A DNA stretch of 39,362 nt from a virus. Within the stretch, counting starts at the first letter, position 1; every line of letters begins with the position of its first letter. Below, piece after piece: positions 1 through 7,359 of this stretch. The DNA is taken from IMG/VR virus record IMGVR_UViG_3300035670_000568, positions 1 to 39,362 of that record. One strand, 5' to 3'. The notes under the pieces were generated by a model. That model searched no databases. It was not told where the DNA came from and saw only the letters and a list, made by a program, of their open reading frames with translations. A program made the position numbers and the translations under genes.

Positions 1-2
1 GA

Positions 3-575
3 GATTCAGAGGGTAAGATTTACAAAGATTGGCAATTTATTGACGAAATACCTCACGAAGCAAGACTAGAGAGGAGAGGTTTGGACTTTGGATACTCAAA
101 CGACCCTTCAGCACTTGTAGAAATCTATTATTACAACGGAGGATATATCCTAAATGAGCAACTTTACCAAAAGGGCATGTCAAATAAACAAATAGCGGAT
201 TATATTATGAACTTAGAGTTCCCTTCAGTCATGGTTGTAGCAGATTCCGCAGAACCTAAGTCAATAGATGAGCTTAGAAGCTACGGAGTAAACGTAATGC
301 CAGTCTTAAAAGGCAAAGATAGCGTTACTCAGGGGATACAATTCGTTCAAGACCAGAGAATTAGCGTTACAAAGCGTTCTACGAACCTAATTAAAGAGTA
401 TAGGAACTATTTGTGGGAAGTTGACAAAGATGGTAAGATAACAAATGAACCATCGCCTATCTTTAATCACACGATGGATGCAATCAGGTATGGGTTTGAT
501 GCACTTAGGAAGGTTGATACTAGCGAGTTTGACCTACCTAACGACCAAAAGATGTTTCAGGGTGGATTTTACTAA
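3..575 (+). CDS. terL: Terminase large subunit, C-terminal nuclease part (5' partial)
   Basis: The frame is open from the first bases of the window, so this is the 3' end of a larger gene; about 190 residues are visible. The segment matches the RNase H-like nuclease domain of phage large terminases: LDFGYSNDPSA supplies the first acidic residue on a beta strand, VVADSAEPKSIDEL the second, and NHTMDAIRYGFDAL near the C-terminus is the usual final acidic helix. In the family this domain cuts concatemeric DNA during packaging, while the N-terminal ATPase, missing here, drives translocation into the head. It is followed directly by head genes and the portal, the normal packaging order. An internal TTG at 81 could be mistaken for a start, but upstream codons in frame also read as terminase sequence. 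Confidence 0.9.
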   Translation, partial: DSEGKIYKDWQFIDEIPHEARLERRGLDFGYSNDPSALVEIYYYNGGYILNEQLYQKGMSNKQIADYIMNLEFPSVMVVADSAEPKSIDELRSYGVNVMPVLKGKDSVTQGIQFVQDQRISVTKRSTNLIKEYRNYLWEVDKDGKITNEPSPIFNHTMDAIRYGFDALRKVDTSEFDLPNDQKMFQGGFY

Positions 576-844
576 TGAAATATGATGCTTTTGAAATACC
601 AGAGAAGAATATACCAGCACATTTGGATATAGAGAAGGATATTCAGTCTCAAAAAGACGGATTATTTACATTTGTTCTCAAAATAGCGGATGGTAAGATA
701 TCTGATTACAATGTAGTAATTTATACAGATGCAAGAAAATATCTCAAACTTAAAAAAGTTGTTATTGAAGAACTTACTATTTCACGCAATATTGAATTGG
801 GAAATCAAGGAACAGCCATACGGCCAAATAACAGTAAATATTAG
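575..844 (+). CDS. Hypothetical small protein, 89 aa
   Basis: The ATG overlaps the terminase stop by one base, so it is translationally coupled to terL. The middle of the protein (FTFVLKIADGKISDY) looks like a beta hairpin of the kind seen in short phage proteins with a 'G-x-hydrophobic, D/N-G-K-I' pattern. I do not recognise a defined family. The C-terminal third is overlapped for 116 bases by another open frame that continues to 923, so either two proteins overlap or a frame change joins them. Function unknown; position suggests a minor packaging- or head-region accessory. Confidence 0.6.
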   Translation: MKYDAFEIPEKNIPAHLDIEKDIQSQKDGLFTFVLKIADGKISDYNVVIYTDARKYLKLKKVVIEELTISRNIELGNQGTAIRPNNSKY

Positions 845-923
845 GCTAAAAGATGGCATAGCAGACCTAACGAGCATAAATATTGTAAAGAATAGGAGGA
901 AGAAGTATAAAGATGAGCTATAA
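729..923 (+). CDS. Hypothetical small basic protein (DUF2292-like hairpin?), up to 64 aa
   Basis: This frame runs through the end of the previous gene and ends inside the start of the next. Its second half, YGQITVNIRLKDGIADL followed by a basic tail (KNRRKKYKDEL), resembles short phage proteins with a beta-hairpin reading 'YG-x-hydrophobic-DG-hydrophobic' and a terminal basic tail, as in DUF2292. That is a resemblance by eye, not a search result. The first ATG at 729 implies an unusually long overlap. A later non-ATG start near 790 would keep the recognisable part and shorten the overlap. Function unknown. Confidence 0.45.
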   Translation: MQENISNLKKLLLKNLLFHAILNWEIKEQPYGQITVNIRLKDGIADLTSINIVKNRRKKYKDEL

Positions 924-1095
924 ACAGTTAGAAGAACCATCAATGACCTGCCTAAAGTGTAACAGGGAATACACAGTTAGTGATAATAATCTACTGTATG
1001 GACTCTTTAGAAATGAAAGGTTAATGAGATGTGCAAAATGCTTTGAAGAAATGAAACATAAGTTCTGGCTATCGCTAATGGAACAAGGGGCTTGA
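913..1095 (+). CDS. Small zinc-ribbon protein, 60 aa
   Basis: Two Cys-x2-Cys knuckles (CLKC near residue 13 and CAKC near residue 40) are spaced as in a zinc ribbon. The ATG at 913 lies just before the previous frame ends. The stop codon TGA overlaps the -35 box of the promoter for the portal gene, so this is the last gene of the upstream unit. Tiny zinc ribbons of this kind are common in phages and may bind nucleic acid or RNA polymerase; nothing here fixes the role. Confidence 0.65.
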   Translation: MSYKQLEEPSMTCLKCNREYTVSDNNLLYGLFRNERLMRCAKCFEEMKHKFWLSLMEQGA

Positions 1096-1120
1096 CAAAT
1101 TAATTAGCACTTGATAGCAT
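1092..1120 (+). promoter_or_regulatory. Promoter for the portal/head unit
   Basis: A perfect TTGACA (1092-1097) is followed by a 17-base spacer and TAGCAT (1115-1120). The -35 box overlaps the stop codon of the zinc-ribbon gene. The box and the following AAT recur in front of two other structural genes, at 19985 and 25643, with the same spacing. Predicted start is near 1127. Confidence 0.75.
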
Positions 1121-1134
1121 TATGTTGCTAAATA

Positions 1135-1182
1135 TCCGCAAAAATAAGCGGAAATAGGCACTCGTAATTGAGTGCTTTTTTT
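1135..1182 (+). promoter_or_regulatory. Two-hairpin leader with T7 tract ending at the portal ATG (copy 1)
   Basis: Hairpin 1 pairs TCCGC (1135-1139) with GCGGA (1148-1152). The conserved octamer ATAGGCAC follows at 1154-1161. Hairpin 2 pairs GCACTC (1158-1163) with GAGTGC (1170-1175) and runs into seven Ts (1176-1182) that abut the ATG at 1183. The shape is that of an intrinsic terminator, yet it lies downstream of the promoter and upstream of the start codon. It may attenuate, may insulate from upstream transcription, or may act as a spacer bringing AGG close to the AUG. Confidence 0.7.
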
Positions 1183-3036
1183 ATGGAAGTAAAACAAGAA
1201 ATTAAGACAAGACGACAACTGGCAGAGGATTACTTATCTACTAAAAGAGATTCATGGGATAACGCAGAACAACTTTTTCATGGTCAGGTTAATGATAATG
1301 TCTCCCAAACCACCAAATCACAAGTATTTGACCCCAAGTTATCCACATTAGCGATTGAAAGGTCTTATAGAGTAATGGCCCAACTCCCAACAGGTAAAAT
1401 TAGAGGCATTTCTAAGAATGATATAGGTGGAGCCATGCTTAAAAACCTAGTTTTAGAAAAATATGTTATACCAAATGCTAATGCACAGTTTGACTTCTTA
1501 ACTAAGATGAGAATGATGGACTTATACTCCAATATCTACGGAAATATGTTCTCTTTGATAGATTGGGATGTAAAACCAAATGGATATGTAGGCCCAGACC
1601 TATGGATTTTAAATATTAGAGATGTTTTTCCACAAATCGGTGCAGTATCCTTAGAAGATTCAGATTATGTAATTACTAGAACCTGGAAACCAATTTCTTA
1701 TTTTGAAGGATTAAAAGAAAAAGATGGATTTACTAACTTAGATAAGATAATCAGGGACTTAAAAAACAAATCTGGTTCTAAACACGCAAGAAATCAGGCA
1801 ACAAGCATTTCCCAAAGAGAAAGTAATGAATATCCATATCAACAACCAGCTAAAGGTGCAGGATACTACGAAGTACTTTCAATGTTTGAAAGAGACAGAT
1901 GGGTTGATTATGTAGTAGATGCAGACGAAGTCTTCAGAGATAGAAAAAATCCACACGATGACGGAGACCTTCCAGTTAAATGCAAATATTCAATTCCACT
2001 TTTAGATGACTTTATGGGTATGTCAGACTTTGAAAGAGGAGCATCCATGCAAAAAACCATCAACTCAGCTTGGAATCTTTACTTAGATGCAGTCAAAATG
2101 TCTATTTTTCCTCCAATTTTGATAAATAAGGACAATATTGCTTCTATGAGTTCAATTTCACAAACAGCAGCAGCTAAATGGCTAGTTAGAAACCAAATCT
2201 CAAATGCTGCAACACCTTTACAGCTTTCTCCACAGGGTATTCAAACCTTTAATAATGTTTATCAGGTCGCTACAGCCTCAATTTTGAACCTATTTGGAAC
2301 AACTGAAACACAGACTACAGCACAAACAGACCCATCATTCGGAAGGACTCCACAAGCCCTAAAGATGCAAGGACAGAGAGAAAATACCAGAGATAACGCA
2401 GATAGGTTCTATATGGAGTCTTATATGGGTCAAGTAATGAAAAAGTTCTGCACGTTACTCTCAAAGAAGCAGTCTAGTGCAATTCAGATTAGAATGTTTG
2501 AGGAAGAAATTGAAGAAATAGGTAGAAGCTATCCAGATATAAATGAAAACTACAATGAAGATACTGGAAAACTCTCAATCAAGAAAGATTCAGGACTTTA
2601 TGATTATGAAGTTGTACCAGGTTCTACTTACTTAGTTGACCAACAGCAACAACAACAAAATATGGGAAATCTTCTAACACTTTTCCAGCAAGCTCAAACA
2701 CCACAGGGAAATCTTTTACAGATGAAATTAAAAGAAGAAGGTTATGATTTTAAGTTTGGTGAGTTGATGAAAAGAATAGTTAGTAATTCTGGTATTCAAG
2801 ATTGGGATAAGATATTAGTAGAGATGACTCCAGCAGAAGTTGGAGACGAAGTTTTAACAAATGATGCTAACCAGTTCCAACAGGCTATTATGCAGATGAA
2901 TAGCAATCCTAATGAAACTCCAGCGATGCCAGGTCAACCTCAACAAGGTGGAATGCCTCAACCACCTCAACAAGAACCACCTGAACAGAATCCAATGGGT
3001 GTAAGTCCAATAGGTAATACTGGATTTGTACAATAA
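1183..3036 (+). CDS. Portal protein
   Basis: A protein of about 617 residues directly after terminase, in the size range of portals of N4-gp56-capsid phages. Portals form the dodecameric ring at the packaging vertex through which DNA enters and leaves. Sequence supports this only generally: an N-terminal alpha-helical region, a central mixed domain with many aromatic residues (WILNIRDVFP, YYEVLSMFERDRW), and a Gln/Pro-rich, probably disordered C-terminus from about residue 570. A Gln run (VDQQQQQQNMG) sits near residue 490. I chose ATG 1183 rather than the in-frame TTG 1168, because the TTG lies inside the leader hairpin and 1183 gives a normal N-terminus (MEVKQEIK). There is no adjacent Shine-Dalgarno; the start is preceded by seven Ts. 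Confidence 0.82.
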   Translation: MEVKQEIKTRRQLAEDYLSTKRDSWDNAEQLFHGQVNDNVSQTTKSQVFDPKLSTLAIERSYRVMAQLPTGKIRGISKNDIGGAMLKNLVLEKYVIPNANAQFDFLTKMRMMDLYSNIYGNMFSLIDWDVKPNGYVGPDLWILNIRDVFPQIGAVSLEDSDYVITRTWKPISYFEGLKEKDGFTNLDKIIRDLKNKSGSKHARNQATSISQRESNEYPYQQPAKGAGYYEVLSMFERDRWVDYVVDADEVFRDRKNPHDDGDLPVKCKYSIPLLDDFMGMSDFERGASMQKTINSAWNLYLDAVKMSIFPPILINKDNIASMSSISQTAAAKWLVRNQISNAATPLQLSPQGIQTFNNVYQVATASILNLFGTTETQTTAQTDPSFGRTPQALKMQGQRENTRDNADRFYMESYMGQVMKKFCTLLSKKQSSAIQIRMFEEEIEEIGRSYPDINENYNEDTGKLSIKKDSGLYDYEVVPGSTYLVDQQQQQQNMGNLLTLFQQAQTPQGNLLQMKLKEEGYDFKFGELMKRIVSNSGIQDWDKILVEMTPAEVGDEVLTNDANQFQQAIMQMNSNPNETPAMPGQPQQGGMPQPPQQEPPEQNPMGVSPIGNTGFVQ

Positions 3037-3038
3037 TT

Positions 3039-3368
3039 ATGAAGGATACTAGTGCATTAAGGCCAGAGATATTCAATATCAAGGGGTACATAGACCAGAA
3101 ACCATCTGATGATAGAGATTTAACAGAGGAGAAAATCCTAGCAGCAGGTTCAGAAAATGCTTTTTGGAAAATATTAAAAAGGCACTTTGATAATTCTATA
3201 GAACAGTTAGAGCAGATAAATGATACAGCTATGGCACAAGGGCTTCCAATGGAGGAAATAGGAAGAAACGCTATTGTTATCAGTCAAGTTAAGGGAGTGC
3301 TAAGAAAAATAGAAAATGTAGTACAAGATGCAAAGGAGGCCATAGAAAGTGGAGGAGAAGAAAAATGA
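3039..3368 (+). CDS. Hypothetical head-region protein, 109 aa
   Basis: Starts three bases after the portal stop and is co-transcribed with it. The sequence is acidic and mostly helical (IEQLEQINDTAMAQGLP, VLRKIENVVQDAKEAIESG), fitting a small coiled-coil protein. Its place between portal and scaffold suggests a head assembly accessory. No family recognised. The stop lies inside the next gene. Confidence 0.65.
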   Translation: MKDTSALRPEIFNIKGYIDQKPSDDRDLTEEKILAAGSENAFWKILKRHFDNSIEQLEQINDTAMAQGLPMEEIGRNAIVISQVKGVLRKIENVVQDAKEAIESGGEEK

Positions 3369-3570
3369 AGATAAACCAGAGGAGGAAATACTTGATTTCA
3401 CAAAACCAGATTTTGACTTTGTCCCTAAAGGAGTTCACGAATGGAGACAGCAGGGTTACTACATCATTTGTAAGTCCTGCGACCTTGAACACGCAAGTTG
3501 GATTGGAGCGAATCAAATACTCGTTGGTATCAAAGAATCAGGTTTACCAATTTTAAAGGTTAGGAGTTGA
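3349..3570 (+). CDS. Hypothetical protein with CxxC motif, 73 aa
   Basis: Starts with GTG at 3349 and overlaps the previous gene by 20 bases. After a charged N-terminus, the second half (YYIICKSCDLEHASWIG) has a Cys-x2-Cys followed by a His, a possible single zinc knuckle. A competing frame at 3365-3556 lacks this and looks like a shadow. Function unknown; context is head assembly. The gene ends in the first stem of the structured leader that precedes the scaffold gene. Confidence 0.6.
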   Translation: MEEKKNEDKPEEEILDFTKPDFDFVPKGVHEWRQQGYYIICKSCDLEHASWIGANQILVGIKESGLPILKVRS

Positions 3571-3640
3571 GTGTCTTTCCAAATACACTTAACTCTTAGT
3601 CTTTAAGACTAACGTTTCATCGCACTACGAAACAGGTGTG
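3564..3640 (+). promoter_or_regulatory. Structured leader of the scaffold gene: two hairpins and a possible H-type pseudoknot
   Basis: Three structures lie in a row. GAGTTGAGTGT (3564-3574) pairs with ACACTTAACTC (3585-3595), 11 pairs with one G-U. TTAGTCT (3596-3602) pairs with AGACTAA (3606-3612). GTTTC (3614-3618) pairs with GAAAC (3629-3633), and its loop CGCAC (3621-3625) can pair with GTGTG (3636-3640), giving an H-type pseudoknot. A strong Shine-Dalgarno, AAGGAGGTGA (3645-3654), follows at once. No promoter was seen, so this is an internal leader that could act in processing, mRNA stability or translation control of the highly expressed scaffold/capsid genes. Confidence 0.55.
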
Positions 3641-3659
3641 AGGTAAGGAGGTGAACATC

Positions 3660-4418
3660 ATGATAGATGATTTGGGCGTAAAAGAGGGAGAGAGTCTCCA
3701 AGAAGAATCGCCAACTTTAGAAAAAACAACTGAGGAAGTTGAAGAACCAAAGGCCGAAGTTGCAACTGAGGAACAGGTTACTGAAACTGAAACAGCGTCA
3801 GAAGGTAAGGGTGCTAACCAAAGAATTAGGGAGCTTAATCAAAAAGCGAAAGCTGAAAGAGAAGCTAGACTAGAAGCAGAAGCTAGAGCACAATCCTTAG
3901 CCGAAAAATTAGCGGAAATCACAGAGCCGATAGGCGTTGAACAGCCAGGAGCTGTTCCACAGTATCCGCAATATCAAGACGGTGAAGAATTGAGTGTAGA
4001 TAAAGTCCAACAGGACATTACTAAAACAGCAAATGCAATAGTTGAGTTAAGGATAAAGCAGAATAATGCTATCAATAGAATCAATAATGAGGCTATGGAT
4101 GCAGTTCGTAAATATCCGCAACTTGACCCTGATAATAAGGAAGTATTCAATAAAAAACTTTCTGATTCGGTTACAAAAGCGGTAGAGGCACACGTTAGGG
4201 CCAATCCGTATCAAGCATCAGTTAAGCAGTTTGTAGACGAGCTGATGGAGCCTTATTTAGAGGCAGTAACCAAGGAAGTTGGACAAGTTAATGAGAATAT
4301 TGCCAAGCAGGTATCTGAGACTGCTCTAAGACCAACTTCAGTACGCAAACAAGAGAAACCTATTTCTGAAAAGACAATAGAGGAACATGAACGAGATTTA
4401 GGGATAGTTCACGTTTAA
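3660..4418 (+). CDS. Probable scaffolding / capsid assembly protein
   Basis: About 252 residues, highly charged. A Glu-rich N-terminus (to about 55) leads into a long Lys/Glu/Ala helix (RIRELNQKAKAEREARLEAE, about 60-85), then a Pro-rich break and further helices. This is the typical composition of phage scaffolding proteins, which fill the procapsid and guide shell assembly. It sits immediately upstream of the major capsid gene, as scaffolds do. Start ATG 3660 is preferred over the upstream in-frame GTG 3651, because the Shine-Dalgarno AAGGAGGTGA (3645-3654) is correctly spaced for it. The assignment is by context and composition, not by a sequence motif. Confidence 0.7.
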   Translation: MIDDLGVKEGESLQEESPTLEKTTEEVEEPKAEVATEEQVTETETASEGKGANQRIRELNQKAKAEREARLEAEARAQSLAEKLAEITEPIGVEQPGAVPQYPQYQDGEELSVDKVQQDITKTANAIVELRIKQNNAINRINNEAMDAVRKYPQLDPDNKEVFNKKLSDSVTKAVEAHVRANPYQASVKQFVDELMEPYLEAVTKEVGQVNENIAKQVSETALRPTSVRKQEKPISEKTIEEHERDLGIVHV

Positions 4419-4447
4419 TCTTGGCAGGAAGTGAGGTGAATTAAATT

Positions 4448-5404
4448 ATGGCAGCAATCGGTGTAGGTATTGATACAGCAGACGCTAATACAAGCGTTAC
4501 AAGTAATTTGGCACAGGAAGTTAAGACATACTACGAAAAAGTATTCTTAGCTAGGTCTGAGTATGAACTCATTCTTGAAGAAGGAGGACAGAAAAGAACT
4601 CATCCAGCAAATGAAGGCAGAACTGTAAACTTTACTAGGTACAATCCATTGACGATAGTAACTGACCCACTCGGGGAAGCATCATCGCCAATCACATGTC
4701 CTATTAATGCAAGTACAGTTTCTATGACATTATCTGAATATGGTTTAACTACCACTCATGGCAGACTTTTAACTACAGTTTCTATTGATTCTGGAATGAA
4801 AGAGAAAGTTGCATTAGTCGGTCAAAATATGGGAGAAACCCTAAACAGACTAGTCAGAAATGAACTTCAAAATGGAACGGCATTTTATCCAAATGGACAT
4901 CATGTCGCATCCTTCGCAGCAGGAGATGTGTTAGATGCTTGTAATATTAGATTGATGGTTCAAACCTTAGAATTAGCAAAAACCAGATTATATCCAGATG
5001 GATTTTATATTGGTAAAACAGACCCAATCTCTAAGTACAAGTTACTCGGAGATACAACATGGGTAAATGCTAAGACATACTCTGATGTACAAAAATTGTA
5101 CAAAGGAGAAATGGGTGAATTGTATCAAGTTAGATGGCTCTTAAATAAAGATGTGTCTTCAGGAATAGAAGCAGCTTCAACAGCTTCTTCAGCAGTAACT
5201 AGATATTACACTTATGTTCATGGAGCAGATTCTTTCGGAGTCTACGACTTAGAAACAAACAAACCTCAATTATTTATTTTACCAAACGTTGTGGATTCAA
5301 ACTCCCCAGCAGGTAGAGTATCTTACATTTCTTGGGCAGGTGCATTCGCTTCAAAAATACTCAACTCAAGTTGGGTACTAGCAGCGAGATTCGCAGCAGC
5401 TTAG
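4448..5404 (+). CDS. Major capsid protein, N4-gp56 family
   Basis: 318 residues. The N-terminal half follows the N4-gp56 capsid pattern: an early helix ending in YYEKVFLARSEYELILEEGG, then GRTVNFTRYNPL, an 'L-x-E-x-x-S-P' loop, an alternating beta stretch (STVSMTLSEYGLTTTHGRLL) and a helix with MGETLNRLVRNEL. This family has the HK97 fold and forms the icosahedral shell of N4-like and many metagenomic phages. The upstream scaffold-like gene and a strong ribosome site (GAGGTGA at 4432-4438) fit high expression. A stable pseudoknot-like element follows the stop codon and may mark or protect the mRNA 3' side. Start is well supported by the Shine-Dalgarno. Confidence 0.9.
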   Translation: MAAIGVGIDTADANTSVTSNLAQEVKTYYEKVFLARSEYELILEEGGQKRTHPANEGRTVNFTRYNPLTIVTDPLGEASSPITCPINASTVSMTLSEYGLTTTHGRLLTTVSIDSGMKEKVALVGQNMGETLNRLVRNELQNGTAFYPNGHHVASFAAGDVLDACNIRLMVQTLELAKTRLYPDGFYIGKTDPISKYKLLGDTTWVNAKTYSDVQKLYKGEMGELYQVRWLLNKDVSSGIEAASTASSAVTRYYTYVHGADSFGVYDLETNKPQLFILPNVVDSNSPAGRVSYISWAGAFASKILNSSWVLAARFAAA

Positions 5405-5412
5405 GATAAATG

Positions 5413-5466
5413 AGTTGTTTTGGTCTCTCCATCCTAATGAGGGAGACCAAGCATTAGGAAACAACT
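5413..5466 (+). promoter_or_regulatory. Intergenic RNA element with enclosed pseudoknot, after the capsid gene
   Basis: Three complementarities fill the 63-base gap. AGTTGTTT (5413-5420) pairs with AAACAACT (5459-5466). Inside it TGGTCTCTC (5421-5429) pairs with GGGAGACCA (5441-5449) with one G-U. The loop of that stem, CCTAATG (5433-5439), pairs perfectly with CATTAGG (5452-5458). The last two helices interleave, making an H-type pseudoknot closed by the outer helix. The likely ribosome site AGGA (5456-5459) of the next gene lies inside the paired 3' strands. There is no T tract, so an intrinsic terminator is unlikely. Confidence 0.7.
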
Positions 5467-5467
5467 T

Positions 5468-5725
5468 ATGGATGATTGGACAAGGAAACAGGATTTGAAT
5501 GAATTAGAGGAATTATGGGCATCTGCACCAAATAGTTTTTGGAGAGACCAATATGAGACGCAGATAAGAAAGATTCTTAGAGAATCAACAAATCCTGCAA
5601 TAAGAAAATATAGAGAAGAACTGGTATTAGCAGTTAAAAATAACGATAGAAGGCATGTTAAATACATACAGGGTGAAATTAATCATTTAATGCAGGGTTT
5701 AACAGGCGGAAGGGAAATATCATAA
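5468..5725 (+). CDS. Hypothetical head-region protein, 85 aa
   Basis: Starts two bases after the pseudoknot-like element and ends overlapping the next start by one base. The protein is helical and charged, with no recognised family (NELEELWASAPNSFWRDQYE, then a Lys/Arg-rich helix). Because its ribosome site is inside the upstream structure, its translation may depend on that element. Context suggests a head completion or minor virion protein; this is inference only. Confidence 0.6.
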   Translation: MDDWTRKQDLNELEELWASAPNSFWRDQYETQIRKILRESTNPAIRKYREELVLAVKNNDRRHVKYIQGEINHLMQGLTGGREIS

Positions 5726-6141
5726 TGTCAGATGTAGTATTTAGAAAAGCAGATGAAGTAGAGATAGCAGAAGCTCCTAAAATTGAGGCTAAAAATGACC
5801 CCATACAGGAGATTACTGATAATGTGCCTACTCCATATACAGAGACTAAAGACTTCTTAGAAGATTACTTTGGTCTAGGTACACAATGGAAAGATCAAGA
5901 CATGATGTTTTTTGATGATATCAATATGATTGACCAATACATTAAATTACAAATTAAAAATGGAGAAGTAGCAAACGACCAAGAAGCAGTTAAAAAGATG
6001 CTTGGTAAGTTTGAGATGCTAAATAATCTTACTGATGAGACTAGGTCAGTAGTTAGATTAGAGGTACTTGCTAATTATGCAGAGTTTCTCCTAAAGAATG
6101 AGAATCTTAAAAGTACATTAAGGAGGTTAAATGCCAACTAA
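5725..6141 (+). CDS. Hypothetical protein, 138 aa
   Basis: Begins at the stop of the previous gene (TAATG overlap). The sequence is acidic in its first half and helical in the second (MLGKFEMLNNLTDETRSVVRLEVLANYAEFL). I do not recognise it. It is co-directional with the head genes and tightly packed between them, so a virion or assembly role is plausible. The gene ends just inside the start of the next one. Confidence 0.6.
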   Translation: MSDVVFRKADEVEIAEAPKIEAKNDPIQEITDNVPTPYTETKDFLEDYFGLGTQWKDQDMMFFDDINMIDQYIKLQIKNGEVANDQEAVKKMLGKFEMLNNLTDETRSVVRLEVLANYAEFLLKNENLKSTLRRLNAN

Positions 6142-6478
6142 GCCACCAGTAAAGATTAAATACAGCGTACAGGAGATTCAAAACTTAGGTTTTGATGAAG
6201 ACTATCTAGTTCCAGTTGTAGAAATAATGGGTGGAGATGGTCAAAATCTTCAAAGACTAAATGCTTCTAACCTAGCGATAAGAATTGAATACGATGGAAG
6301 TGGTAATCCTATCTATCTTGGCTTGGCTTCACCAGGAAGTTTAGTTAGTGAAGAAAAATGGCAGATAAGAAAACTTACATTTGATGGAAGCGGTAATCTA
6401 ACAGCGATGGAATATGCAGGTGGAGTTCCAAACTTTAGTTATATTTGGGACAATCGTACTGGATTGAGCTATTCATAA
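6131..6478 (+). CDS. Small virion-associated beta protein, 115 aa
   Basis: The protein carries two copies of a short motif, YDGSGNPIYLGLASPGS and FDGSGNLTAMEYAGG, with WQIRKL between and IWDNR at the end. This repeat-like pattern occurs in small phage structural proteins often found near tail or fibre genes, from recall of the family only. Starts 11 bases before the previous stop. Probably a virion decoration or tail-associated protein; exact role unknown. Confidence 0.6.
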   Translation: MPTKPPVKIKYSVQEIQNLGFDEDYLVPVVEIMGGDGQNLQRLNASNLAIRIEYDGSGNPIYLGLASPGSLVSEEKWQIRKLTFDGSGNLTAMEYAGGVPNFSYIWDNRTGLSYS

Positions 6479-6483
6479 TATGT

Positions 6484-7359
6484 ATGTTGAGTGTAATAAT
6501 ACCATCAAGAAACGAAAGATTTTTACAGCAAACTGTAAACAGTCTCTTAGATAACGCAAGAGGAGAGATTGAAGTTATTGCAGTAATTGATGAGAACGAC
6601 CAAGAACTAATCCCAAGAGAAGGCCTCGTAGTATTGAAAAAAGAAGGTAAGCCAGGAATGAAGTCCGCAATAATGCAAGGCGTTGCAAAAGCTAAAGGAG
6701 ATTTCATTATGAAGTCAGATGCTCATTGTATGTACGGAGAGGGATTTGATGTTATTCTAGCAGCAGAGTGCGAGCCTAACTGGATTATAGTCCCCCGAAG
6801 ATACAGTTTAGATGGAGAGAAATGGGCTATTAAAAAAGACAGACCAATTATTGACTACGAGTTTGTTAATTTCCCTTGGGTTGAGACTCAATCAGTTAGA
6901 TTGGGTGGTAAATGGTACGAAAGAGCCAAAGAGAGACAAGATATTTTATTAGATGAGACAATGACCTTTCAAGGTTCTTGTTATTTCATGCCAAAGCAAC
7001 ACTTTCTAAACATAGGTCAATTCATGCCTACTCCTACTGGTGATGACTTCATTTTAGACTCAGAGGAAGTAACAAATAAGACTTGGTTATCTGGTGGGAA
7101 GGTAATGGTAAATAAAAAGACATGGTATGCCCATCTTCATAAAGGGAAACAATGGGGTAGAGGTTACTTTATCAATAAATGGCCCATGAGACACCAAAGA
7201 GAGTGGTTTTATGATTATTGGATGAATGATAGGTGGCCACAGGCGACTCGCAAGATGGAATGGTTAATAGAACACTTTATGCCAATACCACATTGGCCAC
7301 AAGACTGGAAAGACCCTAAGTATCAAGCTGAATGGAGGAAAATAAATGCAATATCTTGA
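6484..7359 (+). CDS. Glycosyltransferase family 2, 291 aa
   Basis: A GT-A nucleotide-diphospho-sugar transferase. The N-terminus LSVIIPSRNE is the classic first strand and donor-binding loop. The metal-binding site near residues 79-81 reads DAH in KSDAHCMYGEGFD, where family 2 enzymes usually have DxD or a variant. A later block TWLSGGKVMVNKKTWYAH is shared almost exactly with the C-terminal part of the GT domain encoded at 8331. Such enzymes transfer a sugar from a nucleotide donor to an acceptor. ATG 6484 starts the protein at the expected strand; an upstream in-frame TTG at 6445 lies inside the preceding gene. The 3' end overlaps the next gene by 14 bases. Confidence 0.85.
   Translation: MLSVIIPSRNERFLQQTVNSLLDNARGEIEVIAVIDENDQELIPREGLVVLKKEGKPGMKSAIMQGVAKAKGDFIMKSDAHCMYGEGFDVILAAECEPNWIIVPRRYSLDGEKWAIKKDRPIIDYEFVNFPWVETQSVRLGGKWYERAKERQDILLDETMTFQGSCYFMPKQHFLNIGQFMPTPTGDDFILDSEEVTNKTWLSGGKVMVNKKTWYAHLHKGKQWGRGYFINKWPMRHQREWFYDYWMNDRWPQATRKMEWLIEHFMPIPHWPQDWKDPKYQAEWRKINAIS

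Noticed and set aside
3108-3150. CTGATGA...GAAAA as hammerhead ribozyme core
   Set aside because: Lies inside a clear coding frame and lacks the stems and the cleavage-site context.
3365-3556. Alternative 63-codon frame overlapping the CxxC protein
   Set aside because: No Shine-Dalgarno and no motif; the GTG frame at 3349 has the CxxC-His motif and continues the gene packing.
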